64,000 nt of DNA from Euglena gracilis (taxonomy: Eukaryota; Euglenida; Euglenophyceae; Euglenales), in assembly GCA_039621445.1 (NCBI GenBank), contig CP154954.1, forward strand, positions 47,409,847 to 47,473,846, written 5' to 3'. Shown piece by piece: positions 27,531-35,471 of this stretch. A model generated the notes under the pieces. The model was not told the DNA's origin. It saw nothing but the letters and a program-made list of their open reading frames with translations, and ran no database searches. How positions within the stretch are numbered: the stretch's first letter is position 1; each line of letters opens with the position of its first letter. A program made the translations under genes and the position numbers.

Positions 27531-29144
27531 ATGTCGGACCACTACGCCGTCGTGGGACAGAACAATCGGAACCTGCTGGTGCAGTCGCGGCGCCTGGCGC
27601 CCTTCCACGAGGACATCACGCGCCGGCAGCCCTTCGAGCCGGCCAGTGTGGCCCCGGGCCAGTACACCCGCATCAAGCTGGATTTCAAGCACGCCACGGA
27701 CCGGGAGCTAGTGCTGAACGACATCCGGCTGCGCTTCGGCCTGGACTTCAGCGCCCGGCCCAACACGGGCAACGTCTTCGCCGTGCGGGCCCCGGACCTG
27801 AGCCGGGAGATGATGACCATCAAGATCAACGAGGACATCGTATTCCGCGCCGACCGCATGCGCGAGCTCACCCACCTCTACGTGATGAACGCCGCCAAGC
27901 TGGCGGGCGAGCGCAACGAGGTCCGCGACGCCTTCCTGATGAACGCCGGGGTGGTCCCGGCGGGCTACAGTCCGACCTTCAGCTACCGGACCGCGGACAA
28001 GGGCTGGTACGTCGACAGCGGCAGCCAGCTGTCCATCGACAACGTCAACATCAAGGTGAGCGACGTGACCCGCGCCGGTCTGGAGCGGGACGACGGTCTG
28101 CCCCGGATGATCTGGAGTGACAAGGTCACCGGGACGCCGTACAAGTTCGTCTTCGACATCAGCCTCAACCAGTTGTGCGGCCCCATCTTCCACCGCCTGC
28201 ACCTGCGGCGCGTGGAGTTCGTGCAGATCGACCTCATGTTCGAGCCGTGGGTGTCCGCCCAGCAGACCCAAAAATTCCTGCTGTTCGCCACCGACCCGTC
28301 CGGGGGCGCCCACCCCTACTCCGTGGCCCGCATCACCGACCTGGAGGTCCGGCAGTACCGCACCACCCTCCTGGACGGCATCCACGGGTTCACGCTGCCC
28401 CCGGCGCGCATGCTGTCGTGGCTCATGCACCGCTACAGCATGCGGGAGTACAACTTCGACTTCAGCAACCCGTCCAACTTCCTGGACATCCCCCTCAACG
28501 ACTGGGAGATCCGGACGAACATCGTCCGCATCTGGTGGATGCTGGCCCCGAAGAACCCCCAGCCGAACGGCAACGGCTTCGAGCCGCTGTTCGCGCCCTG
28601 CGAGCCCTACGAGCGCCTGATCGGCGTGGAGATCCGCTGGAAGAACGACAAGGTCCTGGACCTCGACACCCTGTTCCAGGTGTACCGCCACTACGTGCTG
28701 TCGGACAACAAGCGCTTCAGCCTGGCGGACCCCTACGTGCGCTTCCAGCGCCTGCTGGCCCCCGACCCCCCGGGGCGCCAGGTGGACACCGACCTCACCT
28801 ACTACACGTGGAACGAGACGACGCGCGACCCCAACCTCATCGGGCGCGAGCGCTACGAGATCCCCATGTACCACGTCGACCTCTCCATGAACATCCAGTC
28901 CGGGGTGCCGGGGGCGGAGATCGTGGGGGGCATCGTCAACGACACCAGCGACTACGTCATCCGCCTCAAGAACGTCATCCGCGACGACAGCGCCCCCACC
29001 AGCGACCCGTTTGTGCACGCCGCCGACGGGGTGCGGAAGATCTACGTGTGGATCGAGTACCAGACCCTCGTCAACCTCGCGGCCCACTCCAACCAGTTCT
29101 CGCGCTGCAGCCAGGTGGTCACCAAGCAGCTCAACGTACAGTGA
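27531..29144 (+). CDS. Candidate double-jelly-roll major capsid protein, second copy
   Basis: 537 residues. It gains one Met (near residue 97) and loses one Ser (in a DPSS run) relative to the first copy; the two substitutions are silent. Surface-loop codon indels with no missense change are what one expects of a constrained capsid shell. Confidence 0.68.
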   Translation: MSDHYAVVGQNNRNLLVQSRRLAPFHEDITRRQPFEPASVAPGQYTRIKLDFKHATDRELVLNDIRLRFGLDFSARPNTGNVFAVRAPDLSREMMTIKINEDIVFRADRMRELTHLYVMNAAKLAGERNEVRDAFLMNAGVVPAGYSPTFSYRTADKGWYVDSGSQLSIDNVNIKVSDVTRAGLERDDGLPRMIWSDKVTGTPYKFVFDISLNQLCGPIFHRLHLRRVEFVQIDLMFEPWVSAQQTQKFLLFATDPSGGAHPYSVARITDLEVRQYRTTLLDGIHGFTLPPARMLSWLMHRYSMREYNFDFSNPSNFLDIPLNDWEIRTNIVRIWWMLAPKNPQPNGNGFEPLFAPCEPYERLIGVEIRWKNDKVLDLDTLFQVYRHYVLSDNKRFSLADPYVRFQRLLAPDPPGRQVDTDLTYYTWNETTRDPNLIGRERYEIPMYHVDLSMNIQSGVPGAEIVGGIVNDTSDYVIRLKNVIRDDSAPTSDPFVHAADGVRKIYVWIEYQTLVNLAAHSNQFSRCSQVVTKQLNVQ

Positions 29145-29152
29145 CCGCGCGA

Positions 29153-29548
29153 ATGGCAACGTTGGATAATTTCGCGACCGTCTACGGTCCGGGCTCCCGC
29201 GCCCGGCAGACCAGCTACGCCGACCGCCTGCGCAACCTCCAGTACAACCTCCCCGACTCCGCGGCGCGGGGGTGGGACCTGCGGTCCGCGCTGCCGGTGG
29301 CCCCCGTCCAGCCCTACGACCCGGGGATGCGCACCTCGGAGCGCCCCAGCCCCCTGATCGAGGAGCGGCGGACGCCGCGGGGGATGCAGGGCTATTTCGT
29401 GCCGCTGGTTCCCCGCCCCCAGCGCCGGGTGGGCGACACGGCTGACGGGGTGCTGCTGTACGACGCCCGCGGGAACGTCGGCGCGCAGTGGCTCCGGCGG
29501 ACCACGGCCCCGGTCCGCACCTACGGCCGCTTCCATCCCTACGTGTAA
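29153..29548 (+). CDS. 131-residue capsid-linked protein, second copy
   Basis: Same length as in the first copy, with one missense change (His to Arg, GMRTSERPS). The TTGGAT element again lies just inside the coding start. Confidence 0.6.
   Translation: MATLDNFATVYGPGSRARQTSYADRLRNLQYNLPDSAARGWDLRSALPVAPVQPYDPGMRTSERPSPLIEERRTPRGMQGYFVPLVPRPQRRVGDTADGVLLYDARGNVGAQWLRRTTAPVRTYGRFHPYV
29162..29167 (+). promoter_or_regulatory. TTGGAT element inside gene start
   Basis: CGTTGGATAA 9 nt after the ATG at 29,153; same in the first copy at 7,823. Confidence 0.4.
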
Positions 29549-29560
29549 CCACCACCGTCC

Positions 29561-29566
29561 TTGGAT
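29561..29566 (+). promoter_or_regulatory. TTGGATTC element
   Basis: 17 nt before the ATG at 29,578. Confidence 0.6.
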
Positions 29567-29577
29567 TCTTCGGGTCC

Positions 29578-29886
29578 ATGGCGCTGTTGCAGAACACCAT
29601 GGTGCAGCCCCTGCATTTCGGGTCCCAGCTCATCCAGGAGCTGGGCCACGCGATCCACCCCCTGGTGCACGCCGTGGAGCAGCCCATCGACAACGTCGTG
29701 CGGAACACCACCAACGTGGTCTCGGGGGTCTTCCGTCTGAATCTGGCCCTGTTGGCCGCCCTTCCCTACGCCGCCGTGGCTTTCATGGGCTGGACCTTCG
29801 TCGGCAACTTCTTCCCCCGGGAGAAGCGCCGTCTGGAGGCGTCGGTGGGTTCGGCGGTGCGCCGGATCCGGCGCCGTCTCCTCTGA
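29578..29886 (+). CDS. 102-residue single-pass membrane protein, second copy
   Basis: Protein identical to the first copy as far as I can see (one silent change), with the same membrane span and basic tail. Confidence 0.6.
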   Translation: MALLQNTMVQPLHFGSQLIQELGHAIHPLVHAVEQPIDNVVRNTTNVVSGVFRLNLALLAALPYAAVAFMGWTFVGNFFPREKRRLEASVGSAVRRIRRRLL

Positions 29887-29900
29887 AACCACCCGCACCG

Positions 29901-29906
29901 TTGGAT
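29901..29906 (+). promoter_or_regulatory. CACCGTTGGATTG element
   Basis: 17 nt before the ATG at 29,918. Confidence 0.65.
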
Positions 29907-29917
29907 TGTACCGTGGC

Positions 29918-30607
29918 ATGGCGTGGTTGCTCGGCCCCCCGAACGATCCCCGGATGGTGGCCGGTGGCAAGCGGGGGCTCGACGAGCGCATCCGGCGGGA
30001 TCCCGTGCTGAACATCCTGTGGCGACAGCGACCCCAGCGGCCGGTGATCCTCACCGGGAACCTCATCGTCGGCGGGGGGCAGAAGCCCCTGGACCCGGCG
30101 CTGCCGCTGCCGGACCACCCCGAACGCTACCTCCACGTGGCCCTGCTCCCCGCGGACTACGAGAACGTCGCCAACGGACGGCCCATCGAGCACACCGCGG
30201 ACGGCGAGCCCATCGCCCGCAACGCATGGGAGCACCTCCGGTGGCAGGCGACGTACCACCCGTGGACCCTGGTGCGCGCCGTCTTCGAGACCTTCGGCCG
30301 CGCGGCGGGCTGGGTGGTGTGGAACTACGCGGACTTCGCGGCGCAGTTCCGCGCCTGGGACGGGACCTGGACGGGTCTCGTGCACCACAGCGCGCTGATC
30401 TGGCGGGGGTTGGTGGTCGCGGCGCTGACGCTGGGCCTCGTGGAGGTGGGGCCCCTCCTGGGCGCCCTGGCCCAGTGGACGCGGCTCGTGCGGGAGCTCC
30501 TGCGTGCGGCGTTCGGGTTGGCCGCGGATGCGGCGCAGGTCCTGTGGTGGTCCCTCGGCCGCCTGTGGGACGACGTTGTAGGCATGGTTGGCATCGGAGG
30601 ATCCTAA
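29918..30607 (+). CDS. 229-residue protein with hydrophobic C-terminus, second copy
   Basis: Open at full length; missense changes include Q27R, P72L, W192R and R228G. The membrane segment is unchanged. Confidence 0.6.
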   Translation: MAWLLGPPNDPRMVAGGKRGLDERIRRDPVLNILWRQRPQRPVILTGNLIVGGGQKPLDPALPLPDHPERYLHVALLPADYENVANGRPIEHTADGEPIARNAWEHLRWQATYHPWTLVRAVFETFGRAAGWVVWNYADFAAQFRAWDGTWTGLVHHSALIWRGLVVAALTLGLVEVGPLLGALAQWTRLVRELLRAAFGLAADAAQVLWWSLGRLWDDVVGMVGIGGS

Positions 30608-30616
30608 TCGCCACCG

Positions 30617-30623
30617 TTGGATC
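30617..30623 (+). promoter_or_regulatory. CACCGTTGGATCTTTTT element
   Basis: 23 nt before the ATG at 30,640. Confidence 0.65.
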
Positions 30624-30639
30624 TTTTTGACAAAGCGGC

Positions 30640-31752
30640 ATGATTCACCGTCTGCGCATCAACAACTCCACCGAGTTCCTCCCCTCCCGGGGGGGCACGG
30701 TCCCCGACGACAAGGGAAAGGTGCAAATCGCCGGAAACTATTTTTATCCGGTGGGTGACAGCATGGTCACCCCGCCCGAGCCCCAGGCCTACAAGGACGT
30801 GAGCTCGGACCGCCGGGAGGGGCTGTCCAGCTTCTTCGCGTTCGGGAAGCGCTCCGCGGAGCGCGGGGCCTTCCAGCAGGCCCACATGACCCCGAGCGGG
30901 GAGCCCGGGGTGCTGAACCTGGCGCTGATGAACAACCAGGGGGTCCCCATCGCCGGGGCCCCCTTCAAGTGGGGCAACCGGCGCATGCGCACCGGTGCCA
31001 AGGGCATGTTCAAGTACGTGGACCGGGACTACTTCCAAACGGCCATCTCCCTCGAAAACGAGCGCGTGTCCTACGTGACCCAGATGATTTCGCTGGTGAT
31101 CGGCATGCCGGCCGAGAACGTGATCAACCTGTTCGGGTGGGACTTCTACGAGGCGCTGGCCGGGGACGCGGACCCCTACCCGGTGGGGGAGAACGCCCGG
31201 AAGGCGGTGGACCTGTACGCGAGCTACCTCAGCACGGCCGGGATCACCGAGGACGTGGCCCGGCGCAAACTGCAGCTCTTCAGCCGCTACGCGGACGCGG
31301 AGTGCTCCCCCGAGATCATCAGCAACTTCGGCGACAACGACCCCGAGTGGAGCCGGTCCTTCAACAAGCTCGCCCTGCTCATCGAGTACCAGCCCACCGC
31401 CATCCTGTTCGACCACGGATCCCTGGATCCCCTCGACGCCGCGGGGGTGATCCACGGCGACAAGGGGGCCCACAACGTGGGCCCGTTGTCCGAGGAAGCC
31501 CAAAACATACAGACCGCCGCCCGTGTAAAACCGATGTCCCAGAGCTTCGCGGACTCCAACCGACCGGGCACGAACATGCGGACCCGGAGCAAGGCGGCGG
31601 AGGCGGCAATGGCAGCAGAGGCCGCCATGGCGGCTCAAAAACAGGCCGAGATGCAACAACAACAGGCCATGGCACAACAACAGGCAATGGCACAACAACA
31701 GGCACAGGTATACACCCAACAAAATGCTTTAGCCCTCATGCCGAACGTGTAA
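30640..31752 (+). CDS. 370-residue protein with Ala/Gln-rich tail, second copy
   Basis: Same length; changes are D118G, D285E and Ile-to-Met swaps in the Gln-rich tail. The tail keeps its length despite being a codon repeat. Confidence 0.6.
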   Translation: MIHRLRINNSTEFLPSRGGTVPDDKGKVQIAGNYFYPVGDSMVTPPEPQAYKDVSSDRREGLSSFFAFGKRSAERGAFQQAHMTPSGEPGVLNLALMNNQGVPIAGAPFKWGNRRMRTGAKGMFKYVDRDYFQTAISLENERVSYVTQMISLVIGMPAENVINLFGWDFYEALAGDADPYPVGENARKAVDLYASYLSTAGITEDVARRKLQLFSRYADAECSPEIISNFGDNDPEWSRSFNKLALLIEYQPTAILFDHGSLDPLDAAGVIHGDKGAHNVGPLSEEAQNIQTAARVKPMSQSFADSNRPGTNMRTRSKAAEAAMAAEAAMAAQKQAEMQQQQAMAQQQAMAQQQAQVYTQQNALALMPNV

Positions 31753-31762
31753 CAACACGACG

Positions 31763-31770
31763 TTGGATCC
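31763..31770 (+). promoter_or_regulatory. TTGGATCC element
   Basis: 14 nt before the ATG at 31,777. Confidence 0.65.
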
Positions 31771-31776
31771 CTCGCC

Positions 31777-32364
31777 ATGAAGTTCTCCGCCATGTGGGTG
31801 AACGACCCTGCCACCAAGACGAAGCCCATGTCGTCCTTCCGGCTGAACCTCCGCGACTCCCTGCAGCCCGCGGGCGTCCTCGCGGACGGGGGGCTCGTGG
31901 GGCAGAGTCTGCGTCTCGACCAGGTGCACGTCCAGTTCCGGCCCTCGGTAGACATCCAGCCCGCCGAGTTCGCCCCGGGGGACTCCGCGGACCGCAACTG
32001 GCGGGCGGAAACCTTCGCGCTGTACGTGCGCACGGATCCCGGGATGCGCTGCGTCCTCTACTCCAGCCCCGCGCTGGGCGACGGGGGGGTGCACCGCAGC
32101 CTCGTGTACAGCACCGCCCTGTTCTGCACGCCGGCCCTCAGCGGGAGCGAGGACTATTGGTGCCGCACCTACCGCCCCCTGCGCGACCTGCCCGTGGCCA
32201 CGGACCTCCTGGCCGGGGGCGACCCCGAGCTGGGCATCCACCTGTTCTGGCCGCTGTTGCAGGGGGGTTCCTCCGTCACCAACAGCCCCACCAACAATTG
32301 GTACGTCCCGGACTACCGCATCCTGCGGGTGCTCTGCGACTTCAGTCTGCGACCTCTCGCCTGA
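31777..32364 (+). CDS. 195-residue beta-rich candidate penton/minor capsid, second copy
   Basis: Two residues longer (LR inserted after TYRP), with H44R and C80F among the changes. It is the most variable of the non-fibre morphogenesis proteins between copies, which would fit an exposed vertex protein. Confidence 0.5.
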   Translation: MKFSAMWVNDPATKTKPMSSFRLNLRDSLQPAGVLADGGLVGQSLRLDQVHVQFRPSVDIQPAEFAPGDSADRNWRAETFALYVRTDPGMRCVLYSSPALGDGGVHRSLVYSTALFCTPALSGSEDYWCRTYRPLRDLPVATDLLAGGDPELGIHLFWPLLQGGSSVTNSPTNNWYVPDYRILRVLCDFSLRPLA

Positions 32365-32368
32365 GTTG

Positions 32369-32375
32369 TTGGATC
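32369..32375 (+). promoter_or_regulatory. TTGGATC(T)n element
   Basis: 31 nt before the fibre 1 ATG. Confidence 0.6.
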
Positions 32376-32399
32376 TTTTTTTTTGTTTTGTTTTGGCAT

Positions 32400-33116
32400 A
32401 TGGCGGACTACAACCGGGACCCATTGTCGGCGGTGTTCACCGCGGATCTGCTGCAACGGCTGCGCGTCCTGGCGAGCGGCGGCACAACGGGGGGCGGGAC
32501 CGTGGACCTGGGTCCGGTGAACGCGACCGTCGCGACCCTGCAAACCCAGGTGAATCAGTTTGCCACCCAGCAGAGCCAACTCAGCACCAAACTCGGTCAG
32601 CTCAGCAGCCATGTCAGCCAATTTTCCAGCCAGGTGGGTCAGCTCAGCAGCGGTAGCAGCAACCAACCGACCGCCAGCACCGTGAAGGGGTGGATCCTGG
32701 GGGCGGGCCTGACGCGGCCCGTGGCCGTGCTCAGCAGCTCGGCCACCATGGACGCCACCGCGTGGCAGAGCTGGATCATGCTCAACGGCGACCGGGGCAC
32801 CCTGACCCTCGGGGCGCCCACGTCGGGCGGGACGACCTTGGCCCTCGCCAACTTCTGGACGGACCGCGTGCCGAACCAGTTCCCCTTCGCCCCCGCCAAC
32901 TGGGGCAACGACGCCGCGCCCAGCGGGGCGTGGACGCTGATCTGCAACATCGGGGGCAGCGCCTGGAACATCGCCCTGCCGGCGGGGACCTCGGGCAAGA
33001 ACTCCGCGGGGAGCTACATCGGCGGCGCGCAGACGGATTCCCTCGCCCCGGGGAAAATGGCCTTCGTGATGTGCTGGGCCAAGGACATGCCCGGTTTCTT
33101 CTACTGGGCGTTTTAA
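32400..33116 (+). CDS. Fibre-like protein 1, second copy
   Basis: Same 238-residue length. Stalk and hinge substitutions (Q63K, Q71H, L75F, H89Q, P91T, N93S by my count) cluster within 31 residues, whereas the 145-residue head shows only two changes (Met to Leu, Ala to Val). Confidence 0.65.
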   Translation: MADYNRDPLSAVFTADLLQRLRVLASGGTTGGGTVDLGPVNATVATLQTQVNQFATQQSQLSTKLGQLSSHVSQFSSQVGQLSSGSSNQPTASTVKGWILGAGLTRPVAVLSSSATMDATAWQSWIMLNGDRGTLTLGAPTSGGTTLALANFWTDRVPNQFPFAPANWGNDAAPSGAWTLICNIGGSAWNIALPAGTSGKNSAGSYIGGAQTDSLAPGKMAFVMCWAKDMPGFFYWAF

Positions 33117-33130
33117 AAAAATGTACGGCG

Positions 33131-33136
33131 TTGGAT
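33131..33136 (+). promoter_or_regulatory. CGTTGGATAC element
   Basis: 26 nt before the ATG at 33,157. Confidence 0.55.
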
Positions 33137-33156
33137 ACTTCGTGGACACGGCGGCC

Positions 33157-34059
33157 ATGGACGAGGTGCGGCGTCAGATCGCGCAGCTGCAGACGTCGGT
33201 CACCAGCCTCAGCACGTCGGGGACGGCGCCCCTGGCGGTGGACCTCTCGGCCTACGCCACGACCGCGGCCGTCACCGCGCGGCTGGCGGACTACCTCACG
33301 GCGGCCGCCGCCGCGGCCACCTACGCCACCAAATCCGCCCTGGAGGCGCTGTCGGGCACCGTGACCACGGTGAGCAACAGTCTGGGCGGTTTTCTGACCA
33401 AAACGGAGGCGGCGGCCACCTACGCCACCAAGACCGCCCTGGAGGCATTGTCGGGAACGGTCAGCAATGCACTGGGAAATTTCCTGACCAAAGCGGATGC
33501 CACATCCACCTACGCCACGCAGACCGCCCTGAAGGCGCTCTCGGACACCGTGGCGTCCCTGCCCGCCAACCAGGCGGGTGGGGGGCGCGAAATCCGCATG
33601 GCCTACGGCGTCAATTCCGGTCAGGGTGGATTCGGTGTGCACTGGCGGTTGTTGGAAAACGGCACGGGACTCGTCCACGACAACTCGGGGAGTCCAAATT
33701 TCTCCAACGGGACGAAATCGAGGCTGATCGTGAACGTCCAATGGACGCTCTCGTTCCAACCAACAGGCGACGGATATCGCGCCGCGCTGTTGTACTTCTA
33801 TCCACAAGACACGACCGCATTGCGGAAGGTGGTGGGCTACGCTTACCACTATCATCAACACGACGACGGCAACGGGTCCAGTCTGTCGTCCAACGCTACG
33901 TTTCCGTTGGAACCCGGTGGCGGTTTCCACATCGAGTGCCGGGGCACACTGATCACCAACGCGGATGCCGCCAACCCGTACGTACCGGAGCTTTCATTCT
34001 ACGATCCGATGGCCCGGTACCCGGGAACAATCACCATACTGGCCATGCCAGAGGTGTAA
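33157..34059 (+). CDS. Fibre-like protein 2, second copy
   Basis: Protein apparently identical to the first copy; the visible nucleotide differences near the start are silent. Both stalk repeats and head are retained. Confidence 0.65.
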   Translation: MDEVRRQIAQLQTSVTSLSTSGTAPLAVDLSAYATTAAVTARLADYLTAAAAAATYATKSALEALSGTVTTVSNSLGGFLTKTEAAATYATKTALEALSGTVSNALGNFLTKADATSTYATQTALKALSDTVASLPANQAGGGREIRMAYGVNSGQGGFGVHWRLLENGTGLVHDNSGSPNFSNGTKSRLIVNVQWTLSFQPTGDGYRAALLYFYPQDTTALRKVVGYAYHYHQHDDGNGSSLSSNATFPLEPGGGFHIECRGTLITNADAANPYVPELSFYDPMARYPGTITILAMPEV

Positions 34060-34068
34060 CACAACCCG

Positions 34069-34074
34069 TTGGAT
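34069..34074 (+). promoter_or_regulatory. CCGTTGGATG element overlapping ATG
   Basis: As at 12,724. Confidence 0.45.
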
Positions 34075-34350
34075 GCAACACCCCACCCAACCAACTGGAA
34101 CACTGGCTGGACGACGCCGCCCAGATGGGCCTGATGCTCTACCGGATGCGGATGGACTCCCGGTGGCAGCAGCGCGTGGTGCACGCCCCCCAGTTGCCCC
34201 CCTACCGACAAAACCCCCCCACCCCCGCCGCCACCGCCGCATCCCCCGCCGCACACCCCGGGTGTTGGATCCTTTTTGTACCGCCCCGCCAACCCACCGC
34301 CCTTGGAGCTCGCCACCGTCCGGTACACCCCCCAACCCGACCTCCGGTGA
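34073..34350 (+). pseudogene. Frameshifted counterpart of the 91-residue Pro-rich ORF
   Basis: Two single-base insertions, one just after the ATG and one in the A/C run near 34,210, put most of the sequence in the wrong frame relative to the first copy. Confidence 0.45.
34265..34272 (+). promoter_or_regulatory. TTGGATCCTTTTT element
   Basis: 89 nt before the ATG at 34,354. Confidence 0.5.
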
Positions 34351-34353
34351 ATC

Positions 34354-34686
34354 ATGTCGATGTCCGCCGCGTTCAACCCCGAAATGATCCCGCTCGGCGA
34401 CCCCGCGGGCGCCGCGGCCACCCGGCCGGGCGGGTGGATCGTCCGCATGGCCGACGAGGCGGCCTACCTGACCATCATGCTGTACATCTCGGACGCCACC
34501 AACTTCACCAGCTTCTTCTACCCCGTGCCGCTGATGATGGCCCGGGACCCGGTGATCGTCCAGTGCCTGCGGTACGGGATGCAGTTCGCCACGCTGAAGG
34601 AGATCCAGCACTGGCTGGAGGCCGTGGGCATCCCCACCCGGCTGTTCGGTCACTACCTGGCCGGCATCACCGAGCGCGTCCTCTGA
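34354..34686 (+). CDS. 110-residue hydrophobic-centre protein, second copy
   Basis: Identical protein to the first copy as read by eye. Confidence 0.55.
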   Translation: MSMSAAFNPEMIPLGDPAGAAATRPGGWIVRMADEAAYLTIMLYISDATNFTSFFYPVPLMMARDPVIVQCLRYGMQFATLKEIQHWLEAVGIPTRLFGHYLAGITERVL

Positions 34687-34697
34687 CCGCCACCGCC

Positions 34698-34705
34698 GTA
34701 GGATA
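34698..34705 (+). promoter_or_regulatory. CCGTAGGATAC variant element
   Basis: Directly before the ATG at 34,711; same variant base as in the first copy. Confidence 0.5.
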
Positions 34706-34710
34706 CTACG

Positions 34711-35067
34711 ATGGACGTCGACGGACCCGCGGTCCGCAGTGAGCGATTCAAGCCCTACGACGCGACCACCATCCCGTGGAAGCGCCGGGCCAACATCGGC
34801 AACTGGACCGGCGCCCGCCGGCCCCGGTACCCCGTGGTGTGGCGGCCGTACACCAACAACCCGCACCGTCACATCATCGGGGACCGATCGGTCATCACCC
34901 GCATGCACCACACCGGCTATGCCAAGGATGTCATCGGGTCGTTCAACCGGAGCGCGACGCCCCTTCTCCCGCTGTCCGCCCGCTCCGCGTTCGACGGTGC
35001 GCCCAACGTCCTTCGGAGCGTCCCCGCCCTCGGGGGACGACGCCATTGGTTCTTCGACGAGACCTGA
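34711..35067 (+). CDS. 118-residue basic protein, second copy
   Basis: Identical length and sequence to the first copy as read by eye. Confidence 0.55.
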   Translation: MDVDGPAVRSERFKPYDATTIPWKRRANIGNWTGARRPRYPVVWRPYTNNPHRHIIGDRSVITRMHHTGYAKDVIGSFNRSATPLLPLSARSAFDGAPNVLRSVPALGGRRHWFFDET

Positions 35068-35471
35068 TGCGCACCACCCCTGGCATCTGACCCGCGCGTG
35101 CTGGCCACGCCCGCAACTGGCTTCGCCGGATGCAGTGGATCCGCGGCACCTACGTCGAACCCTTCCTGTACCGTCGCAGCCAACGCTTCGCCCCGCCGCT
35201 TCCCTGACCCGCTCCGCTGCGTCGCTGTACACTCCGCCCCCGCTCCCCGGACACTCGAGACTGAACCGCCGCCCGTTGGGCACTGAGAGATTCCCCGCCG
35301 TTGCTTCGTGCCTCGTCTCTTCGTGTTAATGGAAGGATGGATGGGTCACAATGGTTTTTAGAGGGGTTTGGGATGGAATTGGGATTGGGATGTCGGGGGA
35401 ATAATATACAAACAAAAAAAAATCAATTTCGCCGTTCTCGCACAGATCTCTTGCGACCAACCCGCCACAGC
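35068..35471 (+). other. Gap between late block and replication gene, second copy
   Basis: As at 13,721-14,126. Here a short frame HARNWLRRMQWIRGTYVEPF stays open to a stop near 35,206, whereas the first copy has a TAG after the Met. It may be the remnant of a small gene. Confidence 0.45.
35400..35410 (+). promoter_or_regulatory. TATA-like/A-rich promoter of replication gene
   Basis: AATAATATACA plus A run, about 62 nt before the ATG at 35,472. Confidence 0.5.
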
